Assembly (NCBI GenBank): GCA_964515805.1
Contig: CAZEUZ010000177.1
Span: 1-15,506, forward strand
Direction of reading: 5' to 3'
DNA: 15,506 nt
From: CAZEUZ01 sp964515805
GTDB taxonomy: Bacteria > Pseudomonadota > Gammaproteobacteria > Pseudomonadales > Cellvibrionaceae
Part shown: in pieces, positions 1 to 6,824 of the stretch
Layout: each line of letters begins with the position of its first letter
Numbering within the stretch: the stretch's first letter is position 1
Notes under the pieces: model-generated
Database searches by the model: none
What the model saw: the letters and a program-made list of their open reading frames with translations, nothing else
Told to the model about the DNA's origin: nothing
Made by a program: the position numbers and the translations under genes

Positions 1-1668
1 TAATTGAATCTCAATAGTTTCCTGACCTTGGGCTACGTAAGTCTCGTAGAGCTCGCCATCGATAAACAGCTGAAACTTGTTATCCTGATCTGAAGTACCA
101 CGGCGCGCAACGTCAAATGAGAAACAGTAGGTGCCAGTTTCAAGAACTTCTACTTCTTGGCAAAGAATCACACCACATTCCAATTCCGCCACTGCGTCAC
201 CAGTAGCATTGCCATGACCATAGTCTTCTTCAATAATATCAGCCTTTACTGAACCGATATTGACCCAACCAGCTAACTCTGAATCATTATAGTTTTTACT
301 ACGGCCGTAGTTGTTGAGCGAATTAATCTCAAATTCACCATTAACGATAAGGTTAGGGCCTTTCTCAGTCGTCGTAGTTGAAGACTTATCCAACCCATCG
401 CAATCTAGGTCACAGAACACCTTACCGGCAATGGACCCAAAGGGAGAAGTTTTAAGGCCGGCATCGACATCAGTCGTTTCCTGACCACCAACAACCGCAA
501 ATATGTCGCTGATACCGTTACTATCGATATCCGAATCGATACTATCGTCATTGCCCACATTTTGCAGCGTCGGGATAATTCCCGTGTCTTGATTATCGAC
601 AAATACACGGTAATCGCCGGGGGCAAGGTCATCAAAGCTGTAGTTGCCGTCAGCATCTGTAGTGGTAGAAATTGGGTCACCACTTTCATCAGTTAATGTA
701 TTGCCATCACGATCTAACAAGTAGACAGTCACACCTTCGATACCATCTTCTTCAATAATGGTTTTTTTCTGCAAGGCGACGTTATCTATCCCAGCGCCCT
801 TATAGGTGTTTGATTCGGATGCAAATTTAATTTCATGAGTACCTGGAGCCAATTCAACTTCAAACGTAAAAGTAGACTGGCCATTGGCGACAACAGTTTC
901 AAATGCTTGACCGTCAATATATACAGTTACTGTGTCTTCCTGGGTGGAAGTGTAATTTCTTTCCAGAAGGTCGAATGAGAGTTGATAGACACAGGTTTCA
1001 TTACCGTTAATGTGTACGTCCTGCTTAATATATGCACATTGGTCAAGTTCAAGAATCGTATCACCATACTGGTTACCATGACCGATGTTTTTATCCAAGA
1101 GATCTGCATGTGATACAGTCCAATGGTCAATACAATGAGACGAAATATCAGCAACCGCAGCACCTGTACCGAAATCGTTTTGCTCAAAGCTACCATTTTT
1201 GATTAAGTTCGCCCCAAGAATACACTCTTGATCTTCGATACCATCGCAATCGTCATCAGAAAAGACTCTACCCGATACGGAACCCGTGGGAACAATTTTA
1301 ATACCAGCATCAATGTTGCAGATATCTGCACCGTAACAAATGTTGATCTGGTGAGTTTCACCACTGGCGTAGGCATCCGAATCCTCATATTCGCCGTAAC
1401 CATGTGATACATCTTTTTCAACGAATTCATAACCCTCAACCGGGGGAAATTGAACGGTATAATTGCCGTCTGCAAGACCGTTGAAGCAATAACAGCCATT
1501 ACTTGCTGTAGTGGTTTCGGCAACAACATTGCCATTGGCATCCAAAAGCTTTACCACCACACTTGGGACACCTTCTTCCCAGTTACCGTTCTCGTAGTTC
1601 CACTCGGTGGCGTCACAATCACCATCGTAGAAAAAGCGACCAGAAATTGAACCGTTATAATAACTCAT
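1..1668 (-). CDS. SdrD_B-repeat surface protein/adhesin, probable type I secretion substrate (3' end beyond window)
   Basis: The frame is open from an ATG at 1668 to the window edge, giving 556 residues with no stop. AGGAG lies about 7 nt upstream of the ATG, fixing the start. There is no signal peptide: the protein begins MSYYNGSISGRFFYDGDCD. Three SdrD_B/Cna-B-like beta-sandwich repeats open with G-S-(I/V)-(S/A)-G-(R/K)-(V/F)-F followed by an Asp-rich DxDCD motif (about residues 6-19, 129-143 and 411-425), likely calcium-binding. Later strands read as EGVxxVVVKLLDxNGN...GxYxFxxLxxGxYxV (31-74 and 311-357). In repeats 2 and 3 a roughly 150-residue jelly-roll-like domain (about 152-302, and 437 to the edge) is inserted after the Asp-rich strand; it starts NLIxNGxFE and carries IDGxxxET. 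Known family role: extracellular adhesive stalks. Inferred: exported by the neighbouring type I system through a C-terminal signal outside the window. Oddity: 15 cysteines. Confidence 0.8.
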   Translation of the reverse strand, partial: MSYYNGSISGRFFYDGDCDATEWNYENGNWEEGVPSVVVKLLDANGNVVAETTTASNGCYCFNGLADGNYTVQFPPVEGYEFVEKDVSHGYGEYEDSDAYASGETHQINICYGADICNIDAGIKIVPTGSVSGRVFSDDDCDGIEDQECILGANLIKNGSFEQNDFGTGAAVADISSHCIDHWTVSHADLLDKNIGHGNQYGDTILELDQCAYIKQDVHINGNETCVYQLSFDLLERNYTSTQEDTVTVYIDGQAFETVVANGQSTFTFEVELAPGTHEIKFASESNTYKGAGIDNVALQKKTIIEEDGIEGVTVYLLDRDGNTLTDESGDPISTTTDADGNYSFDDLAPGDYRVFVDNQDTGIIPTLQNVGNDDSIDSDIDSNGISDIFAVVGGQETTDVDAGLKTSPFGSIAGKVFCDLDCDGLDKSSTTTTEKGPNLIVNGEFEINSLNNYGRSKNYNDSELAGWVNIGSVKADIIEEDYGHGNATGDAVAELECGVILCQEVEVLETGTYCFSFDVARRGTSDQDNKFQLFIDGELYETYVAQGQETIEIQL

Positions 1669-1741
1669 ACTTTTAACTCCTATCTAAATTTGAGGTTTAT
1701 AAACATGTTGAACAAGTTAGTAGTTTAATGAAAATAGTAAA

Positions 1742-1757
1742 TGCAAAAATCATGCCA
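1742..1757 (-). promoter_or_regulatory. Candidate sigma-54 (RpoN) -24/-12 promoter of the adhesin gene
   Basis: The minus strand reads TGGCATGATTTTTGCA. This matches the RpoN consensus TGGCACG-N4-TTGCA at all but one position, with the obligatory 10 nt between the GG and GC dinucleotides. A start about 12 nt downstream of the GC would leave a leader of roughly 60 nt before the well-placed ribosome binding site of the adhesin. Repeated motifs 75-260 bp upstream would suit an enhancer-binding activator. The match and spacing are seen; the function is inferred. Confidence 0.6.
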
Positions 1758-1842
1758 TTGTTTGATTTCATTAAAAAAATCTATTTATTTCATAGTGATA
1801 CAGGATTGGCTAGAGCTTAACCAACGACAAAAACAGACCAAA

Positions 1843-1943
1843 GTGTTAAAAAAACCGACAAAATAATATGGGTAAATTATAAAAAATAATACACTATGCC
1901 CTAGTAACTACGCGGCTTTCTGCAAAATTGAACCGGTTATGGC
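1843..1943. repeat. Imperfect direct repeat, copy A
   Basis: Copy A shares blocks in the same order and orientation with 2107-2209: A-run then C(C/T)GACAAAATAA; a run of AAAAAATAA(T)ACACTA; AACTACG(C)GGC(G)TTT; TGCAAAATT(G/A)AA; and a trailing GGTTAT/GGTTTAT. Small gaps are needed to align them. The copies lie about 265 bp apart in the divergent control region. They may be a duplicated promoter or operator segment. No coding potential is seen in either. Confidence 0.6.
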
Positions 1944-1971
1944 TTAACTTACTTATCTTTATTTTGATTGA

Positions 1972-2003
1972 TCTGTCTGTTTTGACTGTTTAGACTGTTT
2001 ATT
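1972..2003. promoter_or_regulatory. Tandem CTGTTT/AAACAG motif cluster, possible activator-binding sites
   Basis: Three near-identical units run in tandem: GTCTGTTTT, GACTGTTTA, GACTGTTTA, with about 10-bp periodicity, which would place them on one helix face. Read on the minus strand they are AAACAGTC, AAACAGTC and AAAACAGAC. Related AAAAC(A/C/T)GAC(A/C)AAA words occur at about 1829-1841, 1850-1863 and 2113-2127 in the opposite orientation. They lie upstream of the sigma-54-like element. The repetition is seen; binding is inferred. Confidence 0.35.
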
Positions 2004-2106
2004 AATTTTGACCATAGATTGCTGTGTTATTAAAAATCTTTTTATTTCATAACCTTACAATCGTCTTATGCCTTAGATTATGCAGTCAATGGCGACAATG
2101 GAATGG

Positions 2107-2209
2107 GTGTAAAAAAAACTGACAAAATAACTCAAAAAATGTATGAAAAAATAAACACTACGCGTCTCAACTACGGCGTTTTTGCAAAATTAAAGCTACA
2201 TGGTTTATC
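2107..2209. repeat. Imperfect direct repeat, copy B
   Basis: Partner of the 1843-1943 element, in the same orientation. This copy sits immediately upstream of the outer-membrane lipoprotein gene, and its conserved TTTGCAAAATTAAA block overlaps the candidate -35 for that gene. Divergence between the copies suggests an old duplication or selection on only some blocks. Confidence 0.6.
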
Positions 2210-2211
2210 CT
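2182..2211 (+). promoter_or_regulatory. Weak sigma-70-like promoter candidate for the outer-membrane lipoprotein gene
   Basis: TTGCAA (2182-2187) and TATCCT (2206-2211) are separated by 18 bp and lie about 47 bp before the GTG start. Four of six bases match the consensus in each hexamer. The evidence is weak because the region is AT-rich and chance matches are likely. Confidence 0.25.
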
Positions 2212-2257
2212 ATTCGCCTTAATTTTAGTTGTTCATTCACTAACGCCGGGGCCTTTT

Positions 2258-3712
2258 GTGTACTGTAAAATAATTAGACGCCCACTGCTATCGGCAATGC
2301 TGCTGATAGTGCTATTAAGCAGTATTTCATGCGCTAGATTAGCGCCCGACAGGGAGGTGACGAAAACACAGCAGGCGCTTGATGTCAGCATGCCCAGCGC
2401 CGATTCAGTTGCTCTGGATTTATCTGCAGTCAACTACGAAGCAGAAGACGCACGCGCCTGGTGGCGTGAATTTGATGACCCTGTTTTGCACCAGTTGATC
2501 GAAAAAGCGCTGGCAAACTCTATCGATCTGAAAATCGCCATGACCCGATTAGATGAAGCAATGGCCGCTGTGAGAACCTCACGCGCTGACCTTTATCCTA
2601 CCGTTAACCTCGAGACTCGTACGGGTGTATCGACACTGGATTTCAGCAAGGATGGCCTGGGATTCAGCCGTGAACGAATAAACACCAACACGCTCGATCT
2701 CAGATTAGCGTGGCAAATCGATCTTTTTGGTCAGTTAAGGGGAGTTGCCACCTCCGCCAAAGCATCACTGGAGTCACAGGGGCATCAATTGAGGGATGCG
2801 CAGCGGCTGCTGGTTTCTCAGGTCGCGCAGAGTTACTACCAAATTATCAGTATTAGAGAGCGTTCAAAACTGATTATTGAGAGCCTTAAACGGCGCGGCG
2901 AAAATGTCATGCGAATTGATGACCTACTGGATAAAGGCTACGCTACATTACTGGATAAAACGCGCACCGACAGCCAGTATTACGAAGCCAAAGCGTCATT
3001 TGAGGAGCTTCAATTGGCTGAAGCCTCGGCGCTCAACCAACTGTCTGTGCTAGTCAGCATGAACCCTTCTAAATTGCGTAATGACATACGCCGCATGGGC
3101 AAATTGTTTGTGCCGGAAAAAACACTGCCACTGCCGACAGTCAATATGTTGCTGGCTCACCGACCTGATTTGCGCGCGGCGGAAAGCAATTTAAGAGCGG
3201 CAGTTCACAATGTCAATTCCGCCAAAGCGGCGCTCTACCCTTCGCTGAATCTATCGGCAAATCTGGGCAGAGGCACCGGCAGCGAAGGCACTACCCGCGG
3301 TGTTTTCCCCTCATTAAATTCTACCGTCGCGGGTATATTGATGAATGTGGTGACGCCGATCATTAACCGCGGACGCCTGCTGGCGGCAATTGACGCCAAC
3401 TCTGCACTGTTACAACAAGCACACCTAGTCTATGAAAGTAGCGTATTGCGCGCCGTTACTCAGATTGATACCGCCATGGTGACCACCGATAAAAACCAAG
3501 GTATCTATGAACAACGTCGGCGAGCCAGCAAAAGTGCGCAACAGGCAGAAAAGCTATCGAAAGAACTTTTCAAGTCCGGGGAGTTGGACTACACCTCTGT
3601 CATTGTCGCCGAGGACACACGGGTGAGCGCCGAGCAAAATATGATCGTCGCGCAAACGGCGCTGATCACTGCCTATATTTCCTATTTAGCGGATGTGGTA
3701 CCGGTTTGGTAA
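2258..3712 (+). CDS. Outer-membrane efflux/secretion lipoprotein, NodT/OprM (TolC-superfamily)
   Basis: This 484-residue protein belongs to the outer-membrane factor superfamily that forms trimeric beta-barrel plus alpha-helical tunnels linking inner-membrane transporters to the exterior. The N-terminus is basic, then hydrophobic (about 10-24), ending in SISC with Cys25 as likely lipidation site. The family repeats are visible: WWxxFxDPxLxxLIxxAL...NxDLKxA near 68-95, and the second repeat LLAHRPDLRAAExxLxAA...AALYPSLNLSA near 300-345. The GTG start at 2258, with GGGG about 7 nt upstream, keeps the full signal; the next ATG at 2297 would remove its basic part. It faces and nearly touches the HlyD-type gene. 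In this setting it is the best candidate outer-membrane exit of the type I system, although NodT-like lipoproteins more often serve RND pumps. Confidence 0.9.
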   Translation: MYCKIIRRPLLSAMLLIVLLSSISCARLAPDREVTKTQQALDVSMPSADSVALDLSAVNYEAEDARAWWREFDDPVLHQLIEKALANSIDLKIAMTRLDEAMAAVRTSRADLYPTVNLETRTGVSTLDFSKDGLGFSRERINTNTLDLRLAWQIDLFGQLRGVATSAKASLESQGHQLRDAQRLLVSQVAQSYYQIISIRERSKLIIESLKRRGENVMRIDDLLDKGYATLLDKTRTDSQYYEAKASFEELQLAEASALNQLSVLVSMNPSKLRNDIRRMGKLFVPEKTLPLPTVNMLLAHRPDLRAAESNLRAAVHNVNSAKAALYPSLNLSANLGRGTGSEGTTRGVFPSLNSTVAGILMNVVTPIINRGRLLAAIDANSALLQQAHLVYESSVLRAVTQIDTAMVTTDKNQGIYEQRRRASKSAQQAEKLSKELFKSGELDYTSVIVAEDTRVSAEQNMIVAQTALITAYISYLADVVPVW

Positions 3713-3727
3713 TGAAACGTAACCCGT

Positions 3728-5137
3728 TTAGTTTTCTCGAAAGGCTGAAAACAACTGGGTTTTCAGCGGTTTGATCAGGTAATTCATCATGGTGCGGTCA
3801 TTGGTGGTGAACATAGTGGTCACAGGTAGACCAGTAATGATTTCACCGGTTTTAATTCTGCTGGTTTCCTCGCTGTCGAGACTCACTTGGACAATATAAT
3901 GATCCATATTGGTCGTAGGATCTTGGATGCTGTCCGCTGATATTAACAAGACTTTTCCTTTAATTTCCGGTGTAGTCTGCGCATCAAAGGCGTCGAAACG
4001 TATACGCGTTTCCTGTCCAACATAGAGCTGTTCGATATCTGTCGGTGTCACCTGTGAATTGATTACCATGGCGCCGCCCGTAGGTACAATTTGCAGTATT
4101 ACTTCACCCGGCTGAACCACAGCATTGATATTGTTAATCGCCAGTTCATGTATACGGCCACTGACCGGCGCAGTAATTTCCAAGCGGCTAAACTGGTCCT
4201 TCACCGACTCGATATTAGCCTGGGTTTCAGCCAGTTGCTTGCTAGTCTGCTCCACCATCTCCCAGGTCCTCTGTTGATTCTCATTGATCAACGTCTTTAA
4301 GCTTTTCTGAGATTCGTCTAAGCTGTTGCGCGTTTGCACCTGAGCCACTTGCAGTGATTTGATTTGCGTTTCTATGCGTATTTTTTCAGTTTGAGCAGCT
4401 ACCAACCGCGATTTCGATATGAGCTGGCGATCGTATAAGTCCTGCAGTTCAACAGTGCTTTGATCGGCCAATTGCAGTTGTCCGTCGTTACTTTGCAGTT
4501 GTGAATCCAGCGCCAATTGCTCGCGTTTCAGGCCTTCTATACGCGTCTGCAACTCTTGCTTACTGGTTAGAAACGTACTGCGCTGCGCGACAAAAACTGA
4601 CTGTTGCGTCGCCACAATCTCAGCGTATTGGCGCAGTGATTTACCGTATTTACTTTCATCAATGACAAATATATCTCGGCCAGTAAGCATGGCCTGCAAG
4701 CGATCGAGAATCAATTGTTGCTCAAACGATTGTTTTTCTAAAAGCGCCAGTTGCGCCTCAATCTGAACACCGTCCAAAATAATTAATTTATCGCCCGCCG
4801 TAACTTCATCACCCTCAGCAATATAAATATGTTTAACCGGCCCGCCAATGGTGTGCTGTACAGATTTATTTTTACCAAGTTGGGCAACAACGCCAGGGGC
4901 AGTCACTGCACCACTAATTTTAATCAATGTCGCTGACAACACGATTAAGCCGACAAAAATTGCCGAGATAATTAACCCGAAACGGATAAATTTCCGGTAT
5001 TGGACATGAAAAAAATCCGCATTGTCACCTGCTGTTACGGTTTGATTATCCGCCGTAGCAGCTTGATCATCTGTAGCAACGGTTTTGCCGTTTTCAGTGA
5101 CAGCTTTATCACCTGCCGTATCCGTTTGATCGTTCAT
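3728..5137 (-). CDS. HlyD/PrtE-family type I secretion membrane fusion (periplasmic adaptor) protein
   Basis: This 469-residue adaptor joins the inner-membrane ABC exporter to the outer-membrane channel. Order: acidic Thr/Ala/Asp cytoplasmic tail (1-45), one transmembrane helix (about 52-73), a lipoyl-like half (GGPVKHIYIAEGDEVTAGD near 98-116), a long Gln/Leu/Glu-rich coiled-coil hairpin (about 125-310), the second lipoyl half (ITAPVSGRIHEL...VVQPGE), and the C-terminal barrel ending in the family signature NDRTMMNYLIKPL. The length fits PrtE/HasE/AprE proteins. Its ATG overlaps the stop of the ABC gene as ATGA, implying translational coupling and a shared mRNA. Oddity: residues 4-38 are five tandem seven-residue repeats. 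It ends 15 bp from the converging outer-membrane lipoprotein gene. Family assignment is secure; the substrate is inferred to be the adhesin upstream. Confidence 0.95.
   Translation of the reverse strand: MNDQTDTAGDKAVTENGKTVATDDQAATADNQTVTAGDNADFFHVQYRKFIRFGLIISAIFVGLIVLSATLIKISGAVTAPGVVAQLGKNKSVQHTIGGPVKHIYIAEGDEVTAGDKLIILDGVQIEAQLALLEKQSFEQQLILDRLQAMLTGRDIFVIDESKYGKSLRQYAEIVATQQSVFVAQRSTFLTSKQELQTRIEGLKREQLALDSQLQSNDGQLQLADQSTVELQDLYDRQLISKSRLVAAQTEKIRIETQIKSLQVAQVQTRNSLDESQKSLKTLINENQQRTWEMVEQTSKQLAETQANIESVKDQFSRLEITAPVSGRIHELAINNINAVVQPGEVILQIVPTGGAMVINSQVTPTDIEQLYVGQETRIRFDAFDAQTTPEIKGKVLLISADSIQDPTTNMDHYIVQVSLDSEETSRIKTGEIITGLPVTTMFTTNDRTMMNYLIKPLKTQLFSAFREN
3744..3767. terminator. Hairpin at convergent gene ends, possible weak bidirectional terminator
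   Basis: A perfect 9-bp inverted repeat, GCTGAAAAC / GTTTTCAGC with a 6-nt loop, lies within the last codons of the membrane fusion protein gene, about 30 bp past the stop of the converging lipoprotein gene. There is no good U-tract on either side, so intrinsic termination is doubtful. It may simply stall or protect the two convergent transcripts. Confidence 0.3.
5024..5128 (-). repeat. Five 21-bp tandem repeats encoding a 7-residue motif in the fusion protein tail
   Basis: Codons 4-38 of the membrane fusion gene divide into QTDTAGD, KAVTENG, KTVATDD, QAATADN and QTVTAGD. At DNA level the five 21-bp units share a (C/A)AA-(A/G)C(N) start and GAT/GAC/AAT ends. The repeats lie before the single membrane helix, so they should be cytoplasmic, near the ABC transporter. 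Copy number could vary between strains. Confidence 0.7.
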
Positions 5138-6813
5138 TTTGCGGGATTAGCCATCTTTTTCATTTGCTCAACCACTTGCGGAGGACTGCCAAATGCAATC
5201 ATTTCACCTTGTTTCATCAACAGTAGCTTATTGGCATTTTGTAATAGATTAGGCCGATGAGAGACCAAAATCACGATTGCTTTTCTCTCTTTCAGATGCT
5301 TAATCGCTTTTTCCAGAAATGCGATGCCGTCTGTATCAAGATTTGAATCCGGCTCATCAAGAACCACCAGAAAAGGACTGTTATACAAAGCTCGCGCCAA
5401 CGCTATCCGCTGCTTCTGGCCCGCGGATAAAGAATTAGCTTGTTCGCCAACAGTTGTATTGTAACCATCCTCTTGATCCAGTATCAATTGGTGAGTGCCT
5501 GCCTGTTGACTGGCCTGCAATACTTTTTGGAAATCCTCGTCGGTAAAGCGGGCAATGTTATCGGCAATGGTGCCGTGCACTAATTCGATATCTTGCGGCA
5601 GATAGCCGATGTGTTCCCCCAACTCAGCTTTCGACCACTGCTCAACATCAGCGCCGTCCAGACAGATTTTGCCAATTGCCACCGGCCATGCAGAGACAAT
5701 CGCCTTCGCTAGCGTCGATTTGCCAGAACCGCTGTGTCCGGTTATACCAAGGACATCACCCGCCTGCAAACTAAAATTCACATTCTTAATGATAAAACGG
5801 GTTTTATCTTGTGGTGGCTGAACACTGATATTATCAACAACTAAAGATTTTTTTGGATCAGGCAAAGTTTTTTTGTCGGAGTCATCATGGTCAACATCTA
5901 TCCAGGTCTTAATATTGTTCCAGCTGTCTCTGGCCGCCAGCACATGGGAAAAACTGTTGAGTATTTGCTCCAAAGGCGCCAAGGCGCGCGAAAAAATGAC
6001 AGTACATGCAATGATACTACCCGGCGACATTTCACCTTGAATCACAAAGTAGGCGCCGGCGCCCAGCAATAATGATTGTATTGCCAGGCGCAAGGTTTTG
6101 GTAATCGTTGAAAACAGCGTGTTGATGCCACCACCCTGCAGACCTTTTTGTCTAGCCTCGTAGTCTTGCTTTCGCCAGCGGTCAGCCATCGTATCTATCA
6201 TGCCATTGCCTTTTAAGGCGACAGCGTTACGTTGGGCAAACTCAGCTTGTTCTTTGGTGAATTGATTGAGTTCATTGGCCTTTTTCAACTGCTCTCGGGA
6301 TAAGCGTTCGTTAATAAATGCCAGTATGGCCAACAAAATACAGGCTATCACCGACATTACGCCAATGACGGGATGTAAACCGAAGATAAAAAATAAAAAT
6401 ATCGGCGCCCAAGGCAGGTCAAAAAATGCCGAAAATGCAGGTGATGTTAAAAAATTGCGGAAATTTTTGACATCGTAAAAAGCTTGCTTTTTTTCAGTGC
6501 TGGGCTTCTTATCACAATTATTCAGCACGGCAAAATGATAGGATTTTTCACTGAGTTTGGTGGCGACAACTTCGCCGTTGGAACGCAACGCCTGATTGCG
6601 TACAAACTCCAAAATGCCAAAAAACACATACAGTAATAAAGCAATTGTTGCCAATCCAACCAACGTCGGTATGTTAGCGCTGGCTAACACCCGGTCGTAA
6701 ACCTGCATCATAAATATTGGACCAGTCAAGTACAACAAGTTGATAACAAATGAAAACAGTATGATGACCCGCAACTGTTTCAGCCAGAAAAAACGCGATG
6801 ATAGATTGTTCAT
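5134..6813 (-). CDS. Type I secretion ABC transporter, PrtD/HasD-type permease-ATPase
   Basis: This 559-residue inner-membrane half-transporter powers one-step export of proteins bearing a C-terminal signal. The transmembrane domain occupies about 1-300, with helices near 17-37, 47-70, 135-168 and 241-260. The ATPase domain follows: Walker A GHSGSGKST (359-367), Q-loop Gln407, signature LSAGQ (462-466), Walker B LVVLDE (482-487) and H-loop His519. The MQVYDRVL motif (36-43) and the size mark it as PrtD/AprD type, with no N-terminal C39 or C39-like domain. That class usually exports RTX proteases, lipases or S-layer-like proteins rather than HlyA-like toxins. The ATG lacks a clear Shine-Dalgarno and lies 11 bp after the DUF4344 stop, so coupling to the upstream gene is possible. 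Its stop overlaps the HlyD-type start. Confidence 0.95.
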   Translation of the reverse strand: MNNLSSRFFWLKQLRVIILFSFVINLLYLTGPIFMMQVYDRVLASANIPTLVGLATIALLLYVFFGILEFVRNQALRSNGEVVATKLSEKSYHFAVLNNCDKKPSTEKKQAFYDVKNFRNFLTSPAFSAFFDLPWAPIFLFFIFGLHPVIGVMSVIACILLAILAFINERLSREQLKKANELNQFTKEQAEFAQRNAVALKGNGMIDTMADRWRKQDYEARQKGLQGGGINTLFSTITKTLRLAIQSLLLGAGAYFVIQGEMSPGSIIACTVIFSRALAPLEQILNSFSHVLAARDSWNNIKTWIDVDHDDSDKKTLPDPKKSLVVDNISVQPPQDKTRFIIKNVNFSLQAGDVLGITGHSGSGKSTLAKAIVSAWPVAIGKICLDGADVEQWSKAELGEHIGYLPQDIELVHGTIADNIARFTDEDFQKVLQASQQAGTHQLILDQEDGYNTTVGEQANSLSAGQKQRIALARALYNSPFLVVLDEPDSNLDTDGIAFLEKAIKHLKERKAIVILVSHRPNLLQNANKLLLMKQGEMIAFGSPPQVVEQMKKMANPAK

Positions 6814-6824
6814 AGAGTAAAGTA

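Larger units (their letters stand above)
1669..2257. other. AT-rich divergent intergenic region between adhesin and outer-membrane lipoprotein genes
   Basis: This 589-bp stretch has no convincing coding region on either strand. It is clearly more AT-rich than the flanking genes. It contains a sigma-54-type promoter facing the adhesin, a roughly 100-bp imperfect direct duplication, a cluster of short CTGTTT/AAACAG motifs, and a weak sigma-70-like promoter facing the lipoprotein gene. These are listed separately. The size and density of repeated motifs suggest complex transcriptional control of the divergent pair; that is inference. Confidence 0.75.

Noticed and set aside
405..1650. Several 66-112-residue reading frames on either strand inside the adhesin region
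   Set aside because: They lie in other frames of the continuous 556-codon adhesin frame, show no domain pattern or ribosome binding site, and have biased low-complexity composition.
1900..1935. Second sigma-54 element facing the lipoprotein gene (GGCTTTCTGC in copy A, GGCGTTTTTGC in copy B)
   Set aside because: The GG-to-GC spacing is 6-7 nt rather than the required 10.
3715..3729. AAACG/CGTTT hairpin just after the outer-membrane lipoprotein stop
   Set aside because: A five-base stem is too weak for a terminator call; the stronger 9-bp hairpin nearby was listed instead.
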